A stretch of DNA of 32,857 nt from Clostridiaceae bacterium (GCA_016293225.1 JAEDEQ010000013.1:1-32857); one strand, 5' to 3'. Shown: positions 8,301 to 14,909, counted from the first letter of the stretch. Numbers and translations: made by a program. The notes: generated by a model from the sequence alone, not told the origin.

Positions 8301-11097
8301 CGTTGCCCTCTTCATCGCTGACGCGATAGGTAATGGTAACGTTGCCCTCGTTTCCGGTGAATGTGACCACGCCGTTTTCCACGGTGGCGATTGTTTCATC
8401 GCTGGAAATCCACTGCTGTGTAATACCCTCGCCGAAGTTGAAACAGGCGCCGGTAAGCTTTTTCGTTGTGGCGTCGGTAACGCTGAAAACCGTTTCGGTT
8501 TTTCCGTCAACGGAAATTCCGCTTTCTTTCAGCGTTGCATAAGGCTCGGTCTGAACAAGCTCATATATATAGTTTTTGATTGGAGTATCGCCCCAGCTTG
8601 TTCGGAAGTTGCCGGCACCGCTGATGTGCGGGCCGTAGCCTGCGCCGTTCTTGGAGGCAAGATGTCCGTCAACGGTGCCGAAATAGCAATAGGTACCGCT
8701 AAGGTCAGGCTCATCATAAAGGTACATATGGGAAGAGTTGACAAAAAGATATTTGCCGGTTTCTTCGTTGATGATATAGAGATTGCCGGTTCCGTCATCA
8801 ACCGCATTGTAAACTATGCTGTCGTTATCGGAAACAATCACAAGATCGCCGTTATCATCGGAGGTGATTGTGCCGCTGATGAGTGTCAGTCTGTCGTTGT
8901 CCGTTCCGCAGGCAGCGTTCGACATAATCGAGGTTGCGCCGGCAGCATTTGTTGAAGCAATCACATAACTCTTTCCGTCCTCAATCGTATCGGTAAGCTT
9001 ATAAGTATAGACAGGCTTCTGAGCGCGGCTGAGAACGAAATTCACACTTTTGGTAAGCGTTGTCGTGCCGTCCGAAACGGTGTAGCTGATAACGGCGTTT
9101 CCGTTGCCGTTAAAGGTGACAACACCGTTGTCAACAGAAGCAACGGAATCGTCCGAGCTTGCCCAGGTCACGGTAACGTTGCCGGACTGCTCGCCGAAGC
9201 CGGAGAACGAAGCGCTGAGGGTAACCGTGTCGCCCGGTGTAATTTCGTAATACTTATAGGTCTTTCCGTTTGCGTCAATGCTGCCCTTGGTAAGGGTTGA
9301 AGCAGGGGAGTATTCAAGGGGTATCGTGGTGGTCTGTTCTTCATAAACAGCATCATGGTGAGTTACTGTTTCTTCATAGAAATAAAGATTTCCGCTTGCC
9401 GAAGTTGCGGCGGCATATTGATTCGATGAAAGGTTTATATAGCGGCTTCTGTTTTTGTTATATAAGGTGTTGTCCGAATATACCCATGCGTAGTTTTTGT
9501 CTGTGCCTGCTCCGAGGGCAAGTCGCGATGACTTTGACGCCTGAAGGTTTCTACTTACAGAAGTGTTTTTCAATGTATATCCGCCGGAGCTGTTGGCAGA
9601 TACGGTCCAGAGTGCTTTTGAATCAGGAGCCTCAATATATTTGATTCCGTTCTCATTGTTTACAACGGTGACATTAACAGAACTGAGCTTATTGCTTGAA
9701 ATAGTATTTCCCATTGCCTTGGTTGAGCCGGCAGAATTGCTCGAGGCAATTACATATTTTTTTTCGTTGTCGGCAGTCGGAGCTGAAACAAGGTTATAGG
9801 TTGTTTCGTCCCAGGCTTCCTGAACCAAAACATTCTCCGTTTCCGTTCTCTCTCCGTTAACGGTAATTTCATAGCTGTCCGAAACGCTGGTTCCGTCCTC
9901 GTCCGTCACTGTGAGAGTGATTGTTGAAGTACCCGGTGCGGCATAAATAAGCTGTCCGTTCTTCCCCGTACCCGATACTTTGACTGCGTCGGGATTGCTC
10001 GACGTCCAAGTATAGGTCGGATTCGTAAAATTGAGCACCTTTGCGGTAACTGTGTCGCCGTCGCCCTGGGTAACGGAAGCTTTGCCGCTCAGGGAAACAT
10101 AAGGTTCGGTAACTTTGGGATTTATAAGGCTGATGGTTTCGGTTACATAAATTCCGCTTTCGGAATACCGCGAAAGCTCAACGGTGGTCGGGCAAAGCTC
10201 AAAAAGACCCGCCGTCAGGGTGCTTGTTGAGGTGCTGCTGTCTGTGTTGGAGGAATAGCCGACATAGCCGCAGTTCATGTAGGTAAAGTTCAGCGTTTCG
10301 TCGGTGTAGCCCGTTGCACCCTGCTGAGCCGTGTCGGGAATCGGAACGCGCATGGTTTCGCCCCTGGCAATGTAGTTAACAGCGCCGCCGATATAATCGT
10401 CGTAGCTGCCGGAGTGATTGTGTCCGAAAAGATAGATTATGTCAAGGGATTGTCCTGCCTCGTTGAGCGCGTCAACAATATACTTTGAATAAAGGTTATC
10501 TCCGTAGCTGCTTCTTGAGGAGTGATGAAGCGGAACGTGGGAAATAACAAAAACGGGACGTGTGTCGCCTGTTGCAATCATATTGCTCAGGTTTTCGCGG
10601 ATATCGTCCGCACGCGCCTGTACAATTGCATCATAACCGCTTCTTCCGCTCTGACTTATTTTGAAATCATCTTCGTTGATTGAATAAACAACAAAATGCT
10701 CAAACTCATGGAAGCCCGACGGCGTAAGAAGCGAATGCGGCGGGTCGTCATGGTTGCCCTGAACAATAACGAACTTGTCGTCCGTCATATCGGGATAGAT
10801 TGTCCGTGTATTGTCCATGACCTTTTGAACATCGGCCGCCGTTCCGGTGCCGCCGTTATAGTCGCCGCCGCAAAGGATTCCGTCCGGAGCGGACGTATAG
10901 CCAGCCGCCACCATCCGGCGAAGAATTTCAAGATAATGCACGGTGTTGTCGCTGCTTTGAAAGTCTGAAGCAGAGATAACCGTTGCATAGGCGTCGCTTT
11001 GAACCGCAGAGGCGCCAAGGGTAAAGACGCCTGTCGGAGCCACGGAAAAAAGCAGCAGCAAGGTTAGTGCAACTGAGATTATTTTTTTGAATTTCAT
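2395..11097 (-). CDS. Giant secreted metallophosphoesterase / Ig-like / vWA surface protein
   Basis: The protein has 2900 residues from the ATG at 11097, which has a GGGAG ribosome binding site; the open frame continues to 11172 but that part overlaps the promoter. Residues 1-30 form a Sec signal peptide (MKFKK, hydrophobic core, ASA). A calcineurin-like phosphoesterase domain (about 38-270) shows SDFQ, GGDYN, GNHD (about 113-116), SHVPLH and GHNHS (about 225). Then four KSYVIASTNSAG-type modules of 150-250 residues alternate with bacterial Ig-like (Big_2-type) domains with WSSSNPDVATV motifs, up to about 1560. A von Willebrand factor A domain follows (about 1570-1810) with an intact metal site: DHSSS near 1577 and MSDGEP near 1707. 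Next are long beta-rich regions and two Ig-like repeats (about 2700-2880). The tail is an amphipathic, aromatic-basic helix with no LPXTG. An extracellular phosphodiesterase and adhesion role is inferred; the substrate is unknown. Confidence 0.88.
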   Translation of the reverse strand: MKFKKIISVALTLLLLFSVAPTGVFTLGASAVQSDAYATVISASDFQSSDNTVHYLEILRRMVAAGYTSAPDGILCGGDYNGGTGTAADVQKVMDNTRTIYPDMTDDKFVIVQGNHDDPPHSLLTPSGFHEFEHFVVYSINEDDFKISQSGRSGYDAIVQARADDIRENLSNMIATGDTRPVFVISHVPLHHSSRSSYGDNLYSKYIVDALNEAGQSLDIIYLFGHNHSGSYDDYIGGAVNYIARGETMRVPIPDTAQQGATGYTDETLNFTYMNCGYVGYSSNTDSSTSTSTLTAGLFELCPTTVELSRYSESGIYVTETISLINPKVTEPYVSLSGKASVTQGDGDTVTAKVLNFTNPTYTWTSSNPDAVKVSGTGKNGQLIYAAPGTSTITLTVTDEDGTSVSDSYEITVNGERTETENVLVQEAWDETTYNLVSAPTADNEKKYVIASSNSAGSTKAMGNTISSNKLSSVNVTVVNNENGIKYIEAPDSKALWTVSANSSGGYTLKNTSVSRNLQASKSSRLALGAGTDKNYAWVYSDNTLYNKNRSRYINLSSNQYAAATSASGNLYFYEETVTHHDAVYEEQTTTIPLEYSPASTLTKGSIDANGKTYKYYEITPGDTVTLSASFSGFGEQSGNVTVTWASSDDSVASVDNGVVTFNGNGNAVISYTVSDGTTTLTKSVNFVLSRAQKPVYTYKLTDTIEDGKSYVIASTNAAGATSIMSNAACGTDNDRLTLISGTITSDDNGDLVIVSDNDSIVYNAVDDGTGNLYIINEETGKYLFVNSSHMYLYDEPDLSGTYCYFGTVDGHLASKNGAGYGPHISGAGNFRTSWGDTPIKNYIYELVQTEPYATLKESGISVDGKTETVFSVTDATTKKLTGACFNFGEGITQQWISSDETIATVENGVVTFTGNEGNVTITYRVSDEEGNESVKSVTYITTTDSEPVRVFKLTTTLEAGKSYVILSSNSVGAAYAMTNSAPTTGRLGKDYEVVQIDTADNLPYIEVPTDLHTYVWKATASSDSGYFYLQSEEDNTYLYSDYHDKNYSTTNKVFLGTASTTSIANPPYQNGVFSWTLSDSMPITKYAKTNNLGIRYSGNGNFRAAATWDGETTGVYVYEEVVLVPAVHIRTMYQDVENKVLSRTNVCKWQTEQFSAVPVNFSNSNVVYTWSSSNPDVATVDPSTGLVTYTGQDGRTEITVTATSARPSADGTYQTATATTTLNVTGVSGADYRYVITDHFEPGQIYAFASTNSAGSDHVMNCWPYSDSSGNKYLWDNIVSFKNGSDGTYFDLDDRSVAWECIDSGTDGKYYFRSVEQVNFGTDDNPDYANGYLALNVGSTRSVTVSKTLNEYSDTAYQIYYDSANSRVYSTNSRSGGNWLSYNTDSSEYYYRLTTYYNYPIYIYRQLTSAEFDSFTTEIHVDAYGGSKDITNVLQNRYDVYPGMTERLLSYVAGLQNTTVTWESDNTNVASIDNEGLVTYTGIEGFASVTMTVTGTNSSGETVTRSVRTTLYANSDSYTSPTEDYPEYPHEGSVRIGKTASGKAGGYDFQTSGVTEVELNVTGVPMTQPVDVVIVFDHSSSMNYSNRLTNAIEDTKDFALQLVHKNEKNRIAIVTFDKYSEVFQSFTSTSPNYSTSGNENRIVTGDGTPAGAFVTIDDAENMVSQIESLQYNDIAGTNYDDGLSKCYQILKASQNDPKANKKKVVVFMSDGEPYVFNRVQLTYDDVTTAWLTGDETQATLANYLKDPAKYPIADYFNTDGNNWFAEAIKAPLGSDVDLPALSYYDGYRTGLGATVFSIGYSSDARGSLTEGVLQRIASTEDNFYRADSNLQEAYDRILESIIYAANNAVATDQMGENFNLQFAQSFTLGNGMATINLDPAPYIEIGSWTLNSDGTRNSYSVHEKITFETNASGALTAAYSNQIGSGATNIYDVSSNKIVGKYITYDVLNEQFKWNIGDIDRDEITLKYYAYLEGSAEGERAAGTYDTNEYAVLDYQNYLDVTCQQVFPVPSLGWKEAAVNYEFYLVNENGQPVNSDGVVVPFEERVLVGNKQSETVLLNSSGELSAIDLIASEKLPNGYLLFNPNAEYIVRISSGDNESQAVIVDEGKAVVTTYYYDGTYKYNQNGVVAGATGYTNTNVAFAVLYNSGIIPDAVVIDYGLPVKISLAANDLIKGGTVNALGTAVADATVLNTQAYTESRLVSAAQSLTLENGIAEISGKNVIYQPTNMTMSDEEVFYYEYLTADGRYYYTTITVIPATNIYYEDSFFTFYDSGNYKWQTEGTTYTDKFQAQDRPGTFSLSQYDANNVYGRDGAYDDSVSTYSLGSAKSVVVDEGSLGKEPTAEFTFCGTGFDLFSVTNADTGAMLVAVYDTSGKRVKNYVVQTYYGYSYDSDKGEFVPNPTSTDGLYQVPVIRSRDLAYGTYRVVVTPKYGWAFDMNYDKTGASYNAYKVYVDSVRIYDPAGPEPDPMSVVGEAYIKDKEYIPQYMEIRDNVISAKTFYDSVYNLDESQYAKGAVFIDGIAALDNTGISDKYLESGPNNELYLAKGQAIAFHVTSDRAIEPESLQLGMKVVSGNSDGTLLCMNSNYTAPTPVTISGGHEMFRRLTSFVVWDEEFKAQGTYKTKYPIILINNSDSIISLTNFKWTYSEPESLTADGLSLAVTSATPRMALMALRTFALSDEPQQEEFEPENVSLSWISESVNQFDKATLRVLTDLDVTAVSVDGTSVTDCKIAENGQKEWTFSFTAEHYGKVTAKVILSNEEGAESKPFETPELTVNSLPVYERVRSISWENDSIKQNSTAILKIITDLDVSSVSVDGAKVAECETVYTDGTPYRDGIKIWTYSFKAEKAGTVVCNIAVFDAEGETASLSSPKLEVKKLSILERLREFINKIIAFWRGLF
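6870..9790 (-). repeat. Four alternating beta-module / Ig-like units inside the giant protein
   Basis: Four diverged copies of a module beginning (K)SYVIASTNSAG lie near residues 447, 708, 962 and 1246 of the giant protein. Each ends in a short Y-Y-E/Q-L type strand and is followed by an Ig-like domain with WxSSxxxVAxV and VTFTGN/VTYTG motifs. The copies share motif order rather than long identical DNA, which points to old internal duplication. The first part of each unit resembles ricin-like carbohydrate-binding folds in its Trp/Tyr/Leu spacing, but I cannot confirm that. Boundaries are approximate. Confidence 0.65.
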
Positions 11098-11149
11098 AAA
11101 TAAACACTCCCTGTTTTTTGGACATTCAAAAAAGTAAGTACTGATAGTT

Positions 11150-11180
11150 TTTATACCATATGTTGTTTGCATTTTGTCAA
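11150..11180 (-). promoter_or_regulatory. Promoter of the giant-protein / peptide operon
   Basis: In the minus direction a perfect TTGACA (11180-11175) precedes GTATAA (11156-11151) by 18 bases, or TATAAA (11155-11150) by 19 bases. The region is AT-rich. Transcription would begin about 45 bases before the ATG at 11097. No second promoter was seen before the peptide gene, so this one probably serves the whole operon. Confidence 0.65.
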
Positions 11181-11332
11181 CTTAAACAAGATAGCATATA
11201 ATTACTCTCTATTATTATACACCAATCGGTATAAAAGTAAATAGTTTTATGGAAATGTTACAAACAAGTTAAGAAAAAAATAACACAGACTTGCAAGAAT
11301 TATTGTATAACACTTACAAAACAGCGCCAAAA

Positions 11333-11382
11333 AGCCTGCTTGTTTTTGCTCCTGATACGCGTCTGTTGCGTTCAGGCAGGCT
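11333..11382. terminator. Bidirectional terminator-like hairpin in the divergent intergenic region
   Basis: Ten-base arms (11333-11342 and 11373-11382, one G-T pair) enclose a 30-base loop. The plus-strand exit is GTTTTAAAATTTTT and the minus-strand exit is TTTTTGG, so it could end transcription either way. No gene reads into it from the plus side. It may mark the end of a short RNA or insulate the two divergent promoters. Apart from this hairpin and the promoters listed separately, I see no gene between 11181 and 11518. Confidence 0.4.
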
Positions 11383-11418
11383 GTTTTAAAATTTTTCAAT
11401 TTTTTTTTGCAAAAGCTA

Positions 11419-11448
11419 TTGACAGTTGAGCATACATTCAACTATAAT
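11419..11448 (+). promoter_or_regulatory. Promoter of the heavy-metal operon
   Basis: A perfect TTGACA at 11419-11424 and a perfect TATAAT at 11443-11448 are separated by 18 bases. The hexamers are consensus, so the promoter should be strong unless repressed. A TGAG-N6-TTCA dyad fills the spacer, as expected for repression by an ArsR/SmtB-type regulator. Confidence 0.8.
11427..11440. promoter_or_regulatory. SmtB/ArsR-type operator between -35 and -10
   Basis: The site reads TGAG, six bases, TTCA. The known SmtB/CzrA/CadC-family core is TGAA-N6-TTCA, so this differs at one base. Its position between the two promoter hexamers would block polymerase. A metal-released repressor is inferred; no such regulator gene is inside the window. 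Confidence 0.55.
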
Positions 11449-11460
11449 ACAGGTAACAGA

Positions 11461-11474
11461 TGAACGGTTGCTCA
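11461..11474. promoter_or_regulatory. Second SmtB/ArsR-type operator near the transcription start
   Basis: The site reads TGAA, six bases, CTCA. It is the same core as the upstream operator in the opposite orientation, 34 bases away, carrying the same single-base deviation (TGAG on the complementary strand). It lies just after the expected transcription start, which suits cooperative repression. Confidence 0.5.
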
Positions 11475-11518
11475 ACTGTTCAATTGTTCATTGACTTTTG
11501 CCGAAAGGATCTGATATT

Positions 11519-11737
11519 ATGAAAAAGACCTATGCAATCGAAGTTGACTGCGCAAGCTGCGCTGCAAAAATGGAGGCCGCCGCCGCAAAGACCGAGGGCG
11601 TTGCCGCAGCAACAATTTCGTTCATGACGCAGAAAATGAAGGTCGAGTTTGCCGACGGAGCCGATATCAACGAAACAATGAAAAAAGTTGTCAAAAACTG
11701 TAAAAAGGTTGAGGACGACTGCGAGATATACATCTGA
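11519..11737 (+). CDS. Free-standing HMA heavy-metal-binding protein
   Basis: The 72-residue protein starts at the ATG at 11519, with AAAGGAT 8 bases upstream; an in-frame TTG at 11498 lies before this ribosome binding site and is not used. It is a single heavy-metal-associated (ferredoxin-like) domain. The binding loop VDCASCAAKME carries the CxxC pair near residues 9-12. The gene ends 26 bases before the P-type ATPase gene and shares its promoter. In many CadA/ZntA-type pumps this domain is fused to the ATPase N-terminus; here the ATPase starts directly at its first membrane region. The protein probably hands Zn, Cd or Pb ions to the pump or acts as a detachable regulatory domain. A copper chaperone reading is less likely given the type of ATPase. 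Confidence 0.87.
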   Translation: MKKTYAIEVDCASCAAKMEAAAAKTEGVAAATISFMTQKMKVEFADGADINETMKKVVKNCKKVEDDCEIYI

Positions 11738-11763
11738 CTGTACTGTTATCGGGGGTTGAAAAT

Positions 11764-13641
11764 ATGAGCAGAAAGCAAAAAAAAGAGCTGCTTCGGATAA
11801 TCGTATCGGCTGTAACGGTTGCCGCGCTGACGGTACTTTTCAAATTCGTTGAGCTTAATAGATGGATTCAGGCTGTTTTGTATCTTGTCCCTTATGCCGT
11901 GATAGGCTTTGATATACTGAAAAAGGCGATAAGGGGCATATTCAAAGGGCGGATATTTGACGAAAATTTTCTTATGGCGGTTGCAACTGTCGGCGCCTAT
12001 GCGCTCGGCGATTTCCGCGAGGCCGTTGCCGTAATGCTCTTTTATCAGACGGGCGAGCTGTTTCAGAGCGTTGCGGTCGGAAAAAGCCGAAAGAATATCG
12101 CCGACCTCATGGATATTCGCCCCGATTATGCGAATATCGAGGTTGACGGAAAGCTCAGCCGCGTTGATCCGGCCGAGGTTGCGCCGGGTTCGGAGATTAT
12201 TGTTAACCCGGGCGAAAAAGTACCCATTGACGGAGTTGTAATTTCAGGCAGCACAACGCTTGACGCAAGCGCGCTGACCGGCGAAAGCGTTCCAAAAAGC
12301 GCCGGTCAGGGTGACGCCGTAATCAGCGGCTGTGTCAATCTTTCCGGTGTGATTCGTGTTAAGACCTCAAAGGAGTTCGGCGAATCCACGGTTTCAAAAA
12401 TACTCGAGCTTGTTGAAAATTCGAGCATGAAGAAATCAAAATCGGAAAATTTCATCACAAGGTTTTCAAGGTATTACACCCCGGTTGTTTGCGGCGGCGC
12501 GCTTGCGCTTGCTCTTCTTCCGCCCGTTGCAAGGCTTATTATGGGCGTTCCTGCGCTGTGGGGCGAGTGGATAACAAGGGCGCTGACCTTCCTTGTAATC
12601 AGCTGCCCGTGCGCTCTTGTAATTTCAATACCGCTTTCCTTTTTTGCCGGAATCGGCTGCGCTTCAGGCAACGGTATTCTGGTTAAAGGCTCAAACTATC
12701 TTGAAGCGCTCTCTCAGGCAAAATACTTTGTTTTTGATAAGACCGGAACCCTCACCGAAGGCGTTTTTGAGGTTACGGGCATTTATCCGGAAAAAGAATT
12801 TGATAAGGACAGCCTTTTGTATTACGCCTCTCACGCCGAAAGCGGCTCAAGCCATCCCATAAGCGAAAGCCTGAAAAAAGCCTGCACAAAGGAGCCTGAC
12901 CGGAAAAGGGTTTCGGATATTCACGAAATTCCGGGCTGCGGTGTTTCGGCGGTTGTTGACGGAAAGCAGGTCTTTGCCGGCAATATCAGGCTGATGAATG
13001 CTCAGGGCGTTTCGGTCGGGGAGCAGCACGACGAGGGAACGGTTGTTTATACTGCCGTTGACGGAAAATACGCCGGCTGCATAGTTATTTCCGACGTTGT
13101 TAAGCCGAATTCCGCAAAAGCCGTTGAAAGCCTGAAGCAAAGCGGCGCAAAAAAGACTGTTATGCTCACCGGCGACAGCGAAAAAGCCGCAAAGCGCGTT
13201 GCGGCTCAAACGGGTCTTGACTCTTACGAAGCGCAGCTTCTTCCGGAGGATAAGGTTGCGCAGGTTGAAAAGCTGCTTGCGGAAAAAGGGGAAAAGGAAA
13301 AGCTTGTTTTTGTCGGCGACGGAATTAACGACGCGCCTGTGCTTTCAAGGGCTGATATAGGCGTTGCAATGGGCGCGCTCGGCTCCGACGCAGCTATTGA
13401 AGCGGCCGATATTGTCATAATGGACGATGACCCGCAAAAGCTTGCGCTTGCCGCAAGAATTTCAAAAAGAACACTCAGAATCGTTAAAGAAAACATTATT
13501 TTTGCGCTTGCGGTCAAAGCGGCGTGCCTTGTTCTCGGCGCGCTCGGAGAAGCGGATATGTGGGCTGCTGTTTTTGCCGACGTCGGAGTGATGGTCATTG
13601 CCGTTCTTAACGCAATAAGGGCTTTGAGAATCAAAAAATGA
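11764..13641 (+). CDS. Heavy-metal P1B-type ATPase, Zn/Cd/Pb type (CadA/ZntA-like)
   Basis: The 625-residue ATP-driven metal exporter carries all P-type ATPase hallmarks: the TGES actuator loop (about residues 174-177), the CPC ion site (281-283, within SCPCALVIS), the phosphorylated aspartate in DKTGT (325-329), the HP dipeptide in SSHPIS (about 363), and GDGIND (518-523). The last membrane region contains AVFADVGVMVIAVLNA with an aspartate, which together with CPC is the signature of the P1B-2 (Zn2+/Cd2+/Pb2+) group rather than copper pumps. There is no N-terminal HMA domain; that function is in the small gene just upstream. A GGGGG ribosome binding site precedes the ATG. Expression is probably induced by metal through the two ArsR/SmtB-type operators. 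Confidence 0.93.
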   Translation: MSRKQKKELLRIIVSAVTVAALTVLFKFVELNRWIQAVLYLVPYAVIGFDILKKAIRGIFKGRIFDENFLMAVATVGAYALGDFREAVAVMLFYQTGELFQSVAVGKSRKNIADLMDIRPDYANIEVDGKLSRVDPAEVAPGSEIIVNPGEKVPIDGVVISGSTTLDASALTGESVPKSAGQGDAVISGCVNLSGVIRVKTSKEFGESTVSKILELVENSSMKKSKSENFITRFSRYYTPVVCGGALALALLPPVARLIMGVPALWGEWITRALTFLVISCPCALVISIPLSFFAGIGCASGNGILVKGSNYLEALSQAKYFVFDKTGTLTEGVFEVTGIYPEKEFDKDSLLYYASHAESGSSHPISESLKKACTKEPDRKRVSDIHEIPGCGVSAVVDGKQVFAGNIRLMNAQGVSVGEQHDEGTVVYTAVDGKYAGCIVISDVVKPNSAKAVESLKQSGAKKTVMLTGDSEKAAKRVAAQTGLDSYEAQLLPEDKVAQVEKLLAEKGEKEKLVFVGDGINDAPVLSRADIGVAMGALGSDAAIEAADIVIMDDDPQKLALAARISKRTLRIVKENIIFALAVKAACLVLGALGEADMWAAVFADVGVMVIAVLNAIRALRIKK

Positions 13642-13677
13642 TTGATTGAACAGGATTACCGAAAGGGGGAGTTTCAT

Positions 13678-14007
13678 ATGGCAATGTACGCTTTAACAAA
13701 AGAGCCGAATGATATCCGTCCGCTTGAAACCGATGAATTTTCGGCGGCTCTTTCGCTTGCATGGGAGGTCTTTTCGGAATATGAAGCGCCGGTCTATTCC
13801 GCCGAGGGTACAGAGGAATTTAGAAAATGTCTTAACGATGAAGCCTACCTTTCGGGCATTGAATTTTACGGCGCTTTTGAAAACGAAAAGCTTATAGGTG
13901 TAGTCGGTATACGCGGCGAAGCAAAACACATCTGCTTCTTTTTTGTAATTGGACAAAAGAGAGCAAATATAATCGGGAAAGCAGTTCCCTGCGGCGCTAT
14001 AATGTAG
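13678..14007 (+). pseudogene. Decayed GNAT-family acetyltransferase gene
   Basis: The frame starts at the ATG at 13678 with a strong AAAGGGGGAG site and reads 109 residues. The first 80 (IRPLETDEFSAALSLAWEVF through EYEAPVYS, YGAFENEKLIGV and KHICFFFV) match the front of a common clostridial GNAT protein. After FFFV the homology stops: the acetyl-CoA loop (Q/RxxGxG/A) and the C-terminal strands are missing. Another frame at once gives LDKREQI, a stop, then SGKQFPAAL, which looks like the degraded continuation (DKxxxxxGIGKQLF) of the same family. The rest, usually about 50 more residues, is absent. I read this as a frameshifted and 3'-deleted gene. A short functional protein is not excluded but would lack the cofactor site. 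Confidence 0.7.
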
Positions 14008-14036
14008 TCGCAGCAAAGCAAAGGAGGGCTTAACGC

Positions 14037-14894
14037 ATGGAGTGGATGGCGGTCATCGGCAATTCAATTCAGTACATTGAGGAGCATATCACTGAGGAGC
14101 TTTCAACAAAAAGTATAGCAGAGAGTGTGAACCTTTCTCCTTTTTATTTTCAGAAAGGCTTTGCCATGCTCTGCGGCTTCACGGTTTCGGAGTATATCCG
14201 CAACCGCAGACTTGCGCTTGCAGGCAACGAGCTTGCAACGACCGATGAAAAGGTGATTGACATTGCCATAAAGTACGGATATGATTCGCCGGACAGCTTT
14301 ACAAAGGCGTTCACAAGGTTTCACGGCGTAACGCCTGTTGCCGTGCGCAGGGACGCCGTCATGCTCAAATCCTTTGCTCCGCTGAAAATCAAATTTTCTC
14401 TTGAGGGAGGCTATACTATGGACTACAAAATAGTAAACAAGGACGCATTCACCGTTATTGCAAATGTAAAAAAGTTCAGCTATGAGGGCGCAAAGGAAAA
14501 TGTTCCGCTTTTCTGGAAAGAGCATTTTGAAAGCGGAAAAGGCGCCGTTGTCTGCGGAACATACGGTGTCAATATTGACGAAACAATGGGGCAGGAGACT
14601 TTTGAATACATGATTGCCGACCCGTATTTGCCGGAAAGGGAAGTTCCTGAGGGCTTTGAAACAAGAACAATCCCTGCGTTCACCTGGGCGGTCTTTCCCT
14701 GCGTGGGGCCAATGCCTGACGCCTTGCAGGATGTTAACAACAAGATTTATACCGAGTGGCTTCCGCCACTTAAAGAGTATGAGTTTGCCGCCGGCTATTG
14801 CGTTGAGTATTATGACGACCCGTCAAAATATGAAAAAGGAACGCTCGATGAAAAATACTATTGCGAAATCTGGATTCCGATTAAAAAGAAGTAA
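14037..14894 (+). CDS. AraC-family regulator with GyrI-like effector domain
   Basis: The 285-residue protein starts at an ATG with an AAAGGAGGG site. Residues 5-105 form the double helix-turn-helix of AraC proteins, with SIAESVNLSPFYFQKGF (first helix pair) and IAIKYGYDSPDSFTKAF followed by FHGVTP (second pair). Residues about 125-285 form a GyrI-like small-molecule binding domain with the usual WAVFPCVGPMPDALQDV segment and a C-terminal YYCEIWIPI strand. This architecture matches the multidrug-sensing SoxS/Rob-like regulators with a C-terminal ligand domain. It follows the broken acetyltransferase gene by 29 bases, and the two may once have formed a resistance or detoxification pair. Ligand and targets are unknown. 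Confidence 0.9.
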   Translation: MEWMAVIGNSIQYIEEHITEELSTKSIAESVNLSPFYFQKGFAMLCGFTVSEYIRNRRLALAGNELATTDEKVIDIAIKYGYDSPDSFTKAFTRFHGVTPVAVRRDAVMLKSFAPLKIKFSLEGGYTMDYKIVNKDAFTVIANVKKFSYEGAKENVPLFWKEHFESGKGAVVCGTYGVNIDETMGQETFEYMIADPYLPEREVPEGFETRTIPAFTWAVFPCVGPMPDALQDVNNKIYTEWLPPLKEYEFAAGYCVEYYDDPSKYEKGTLDEKYYCEIWIPIKKK

Positions 14895-14909
14895 TGAGTA
14901 AACAAAACC

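Noticed and set aside
2395..11097. Reading the giant gene's internal repeats as a possible CRISPR or tandem DNA repeat
   Set aside because: The similarity is at the protein-motif level with irregular spacing of several hundred bases and no identical DNA units.
11247..11441. 64-codon frame on the minus strand in the divergent intergenic region, with hydrophobic end
   Set aside because: It overlaps the consensus metal-operon promoter and the hairpin and lacks a ribosome binding site.
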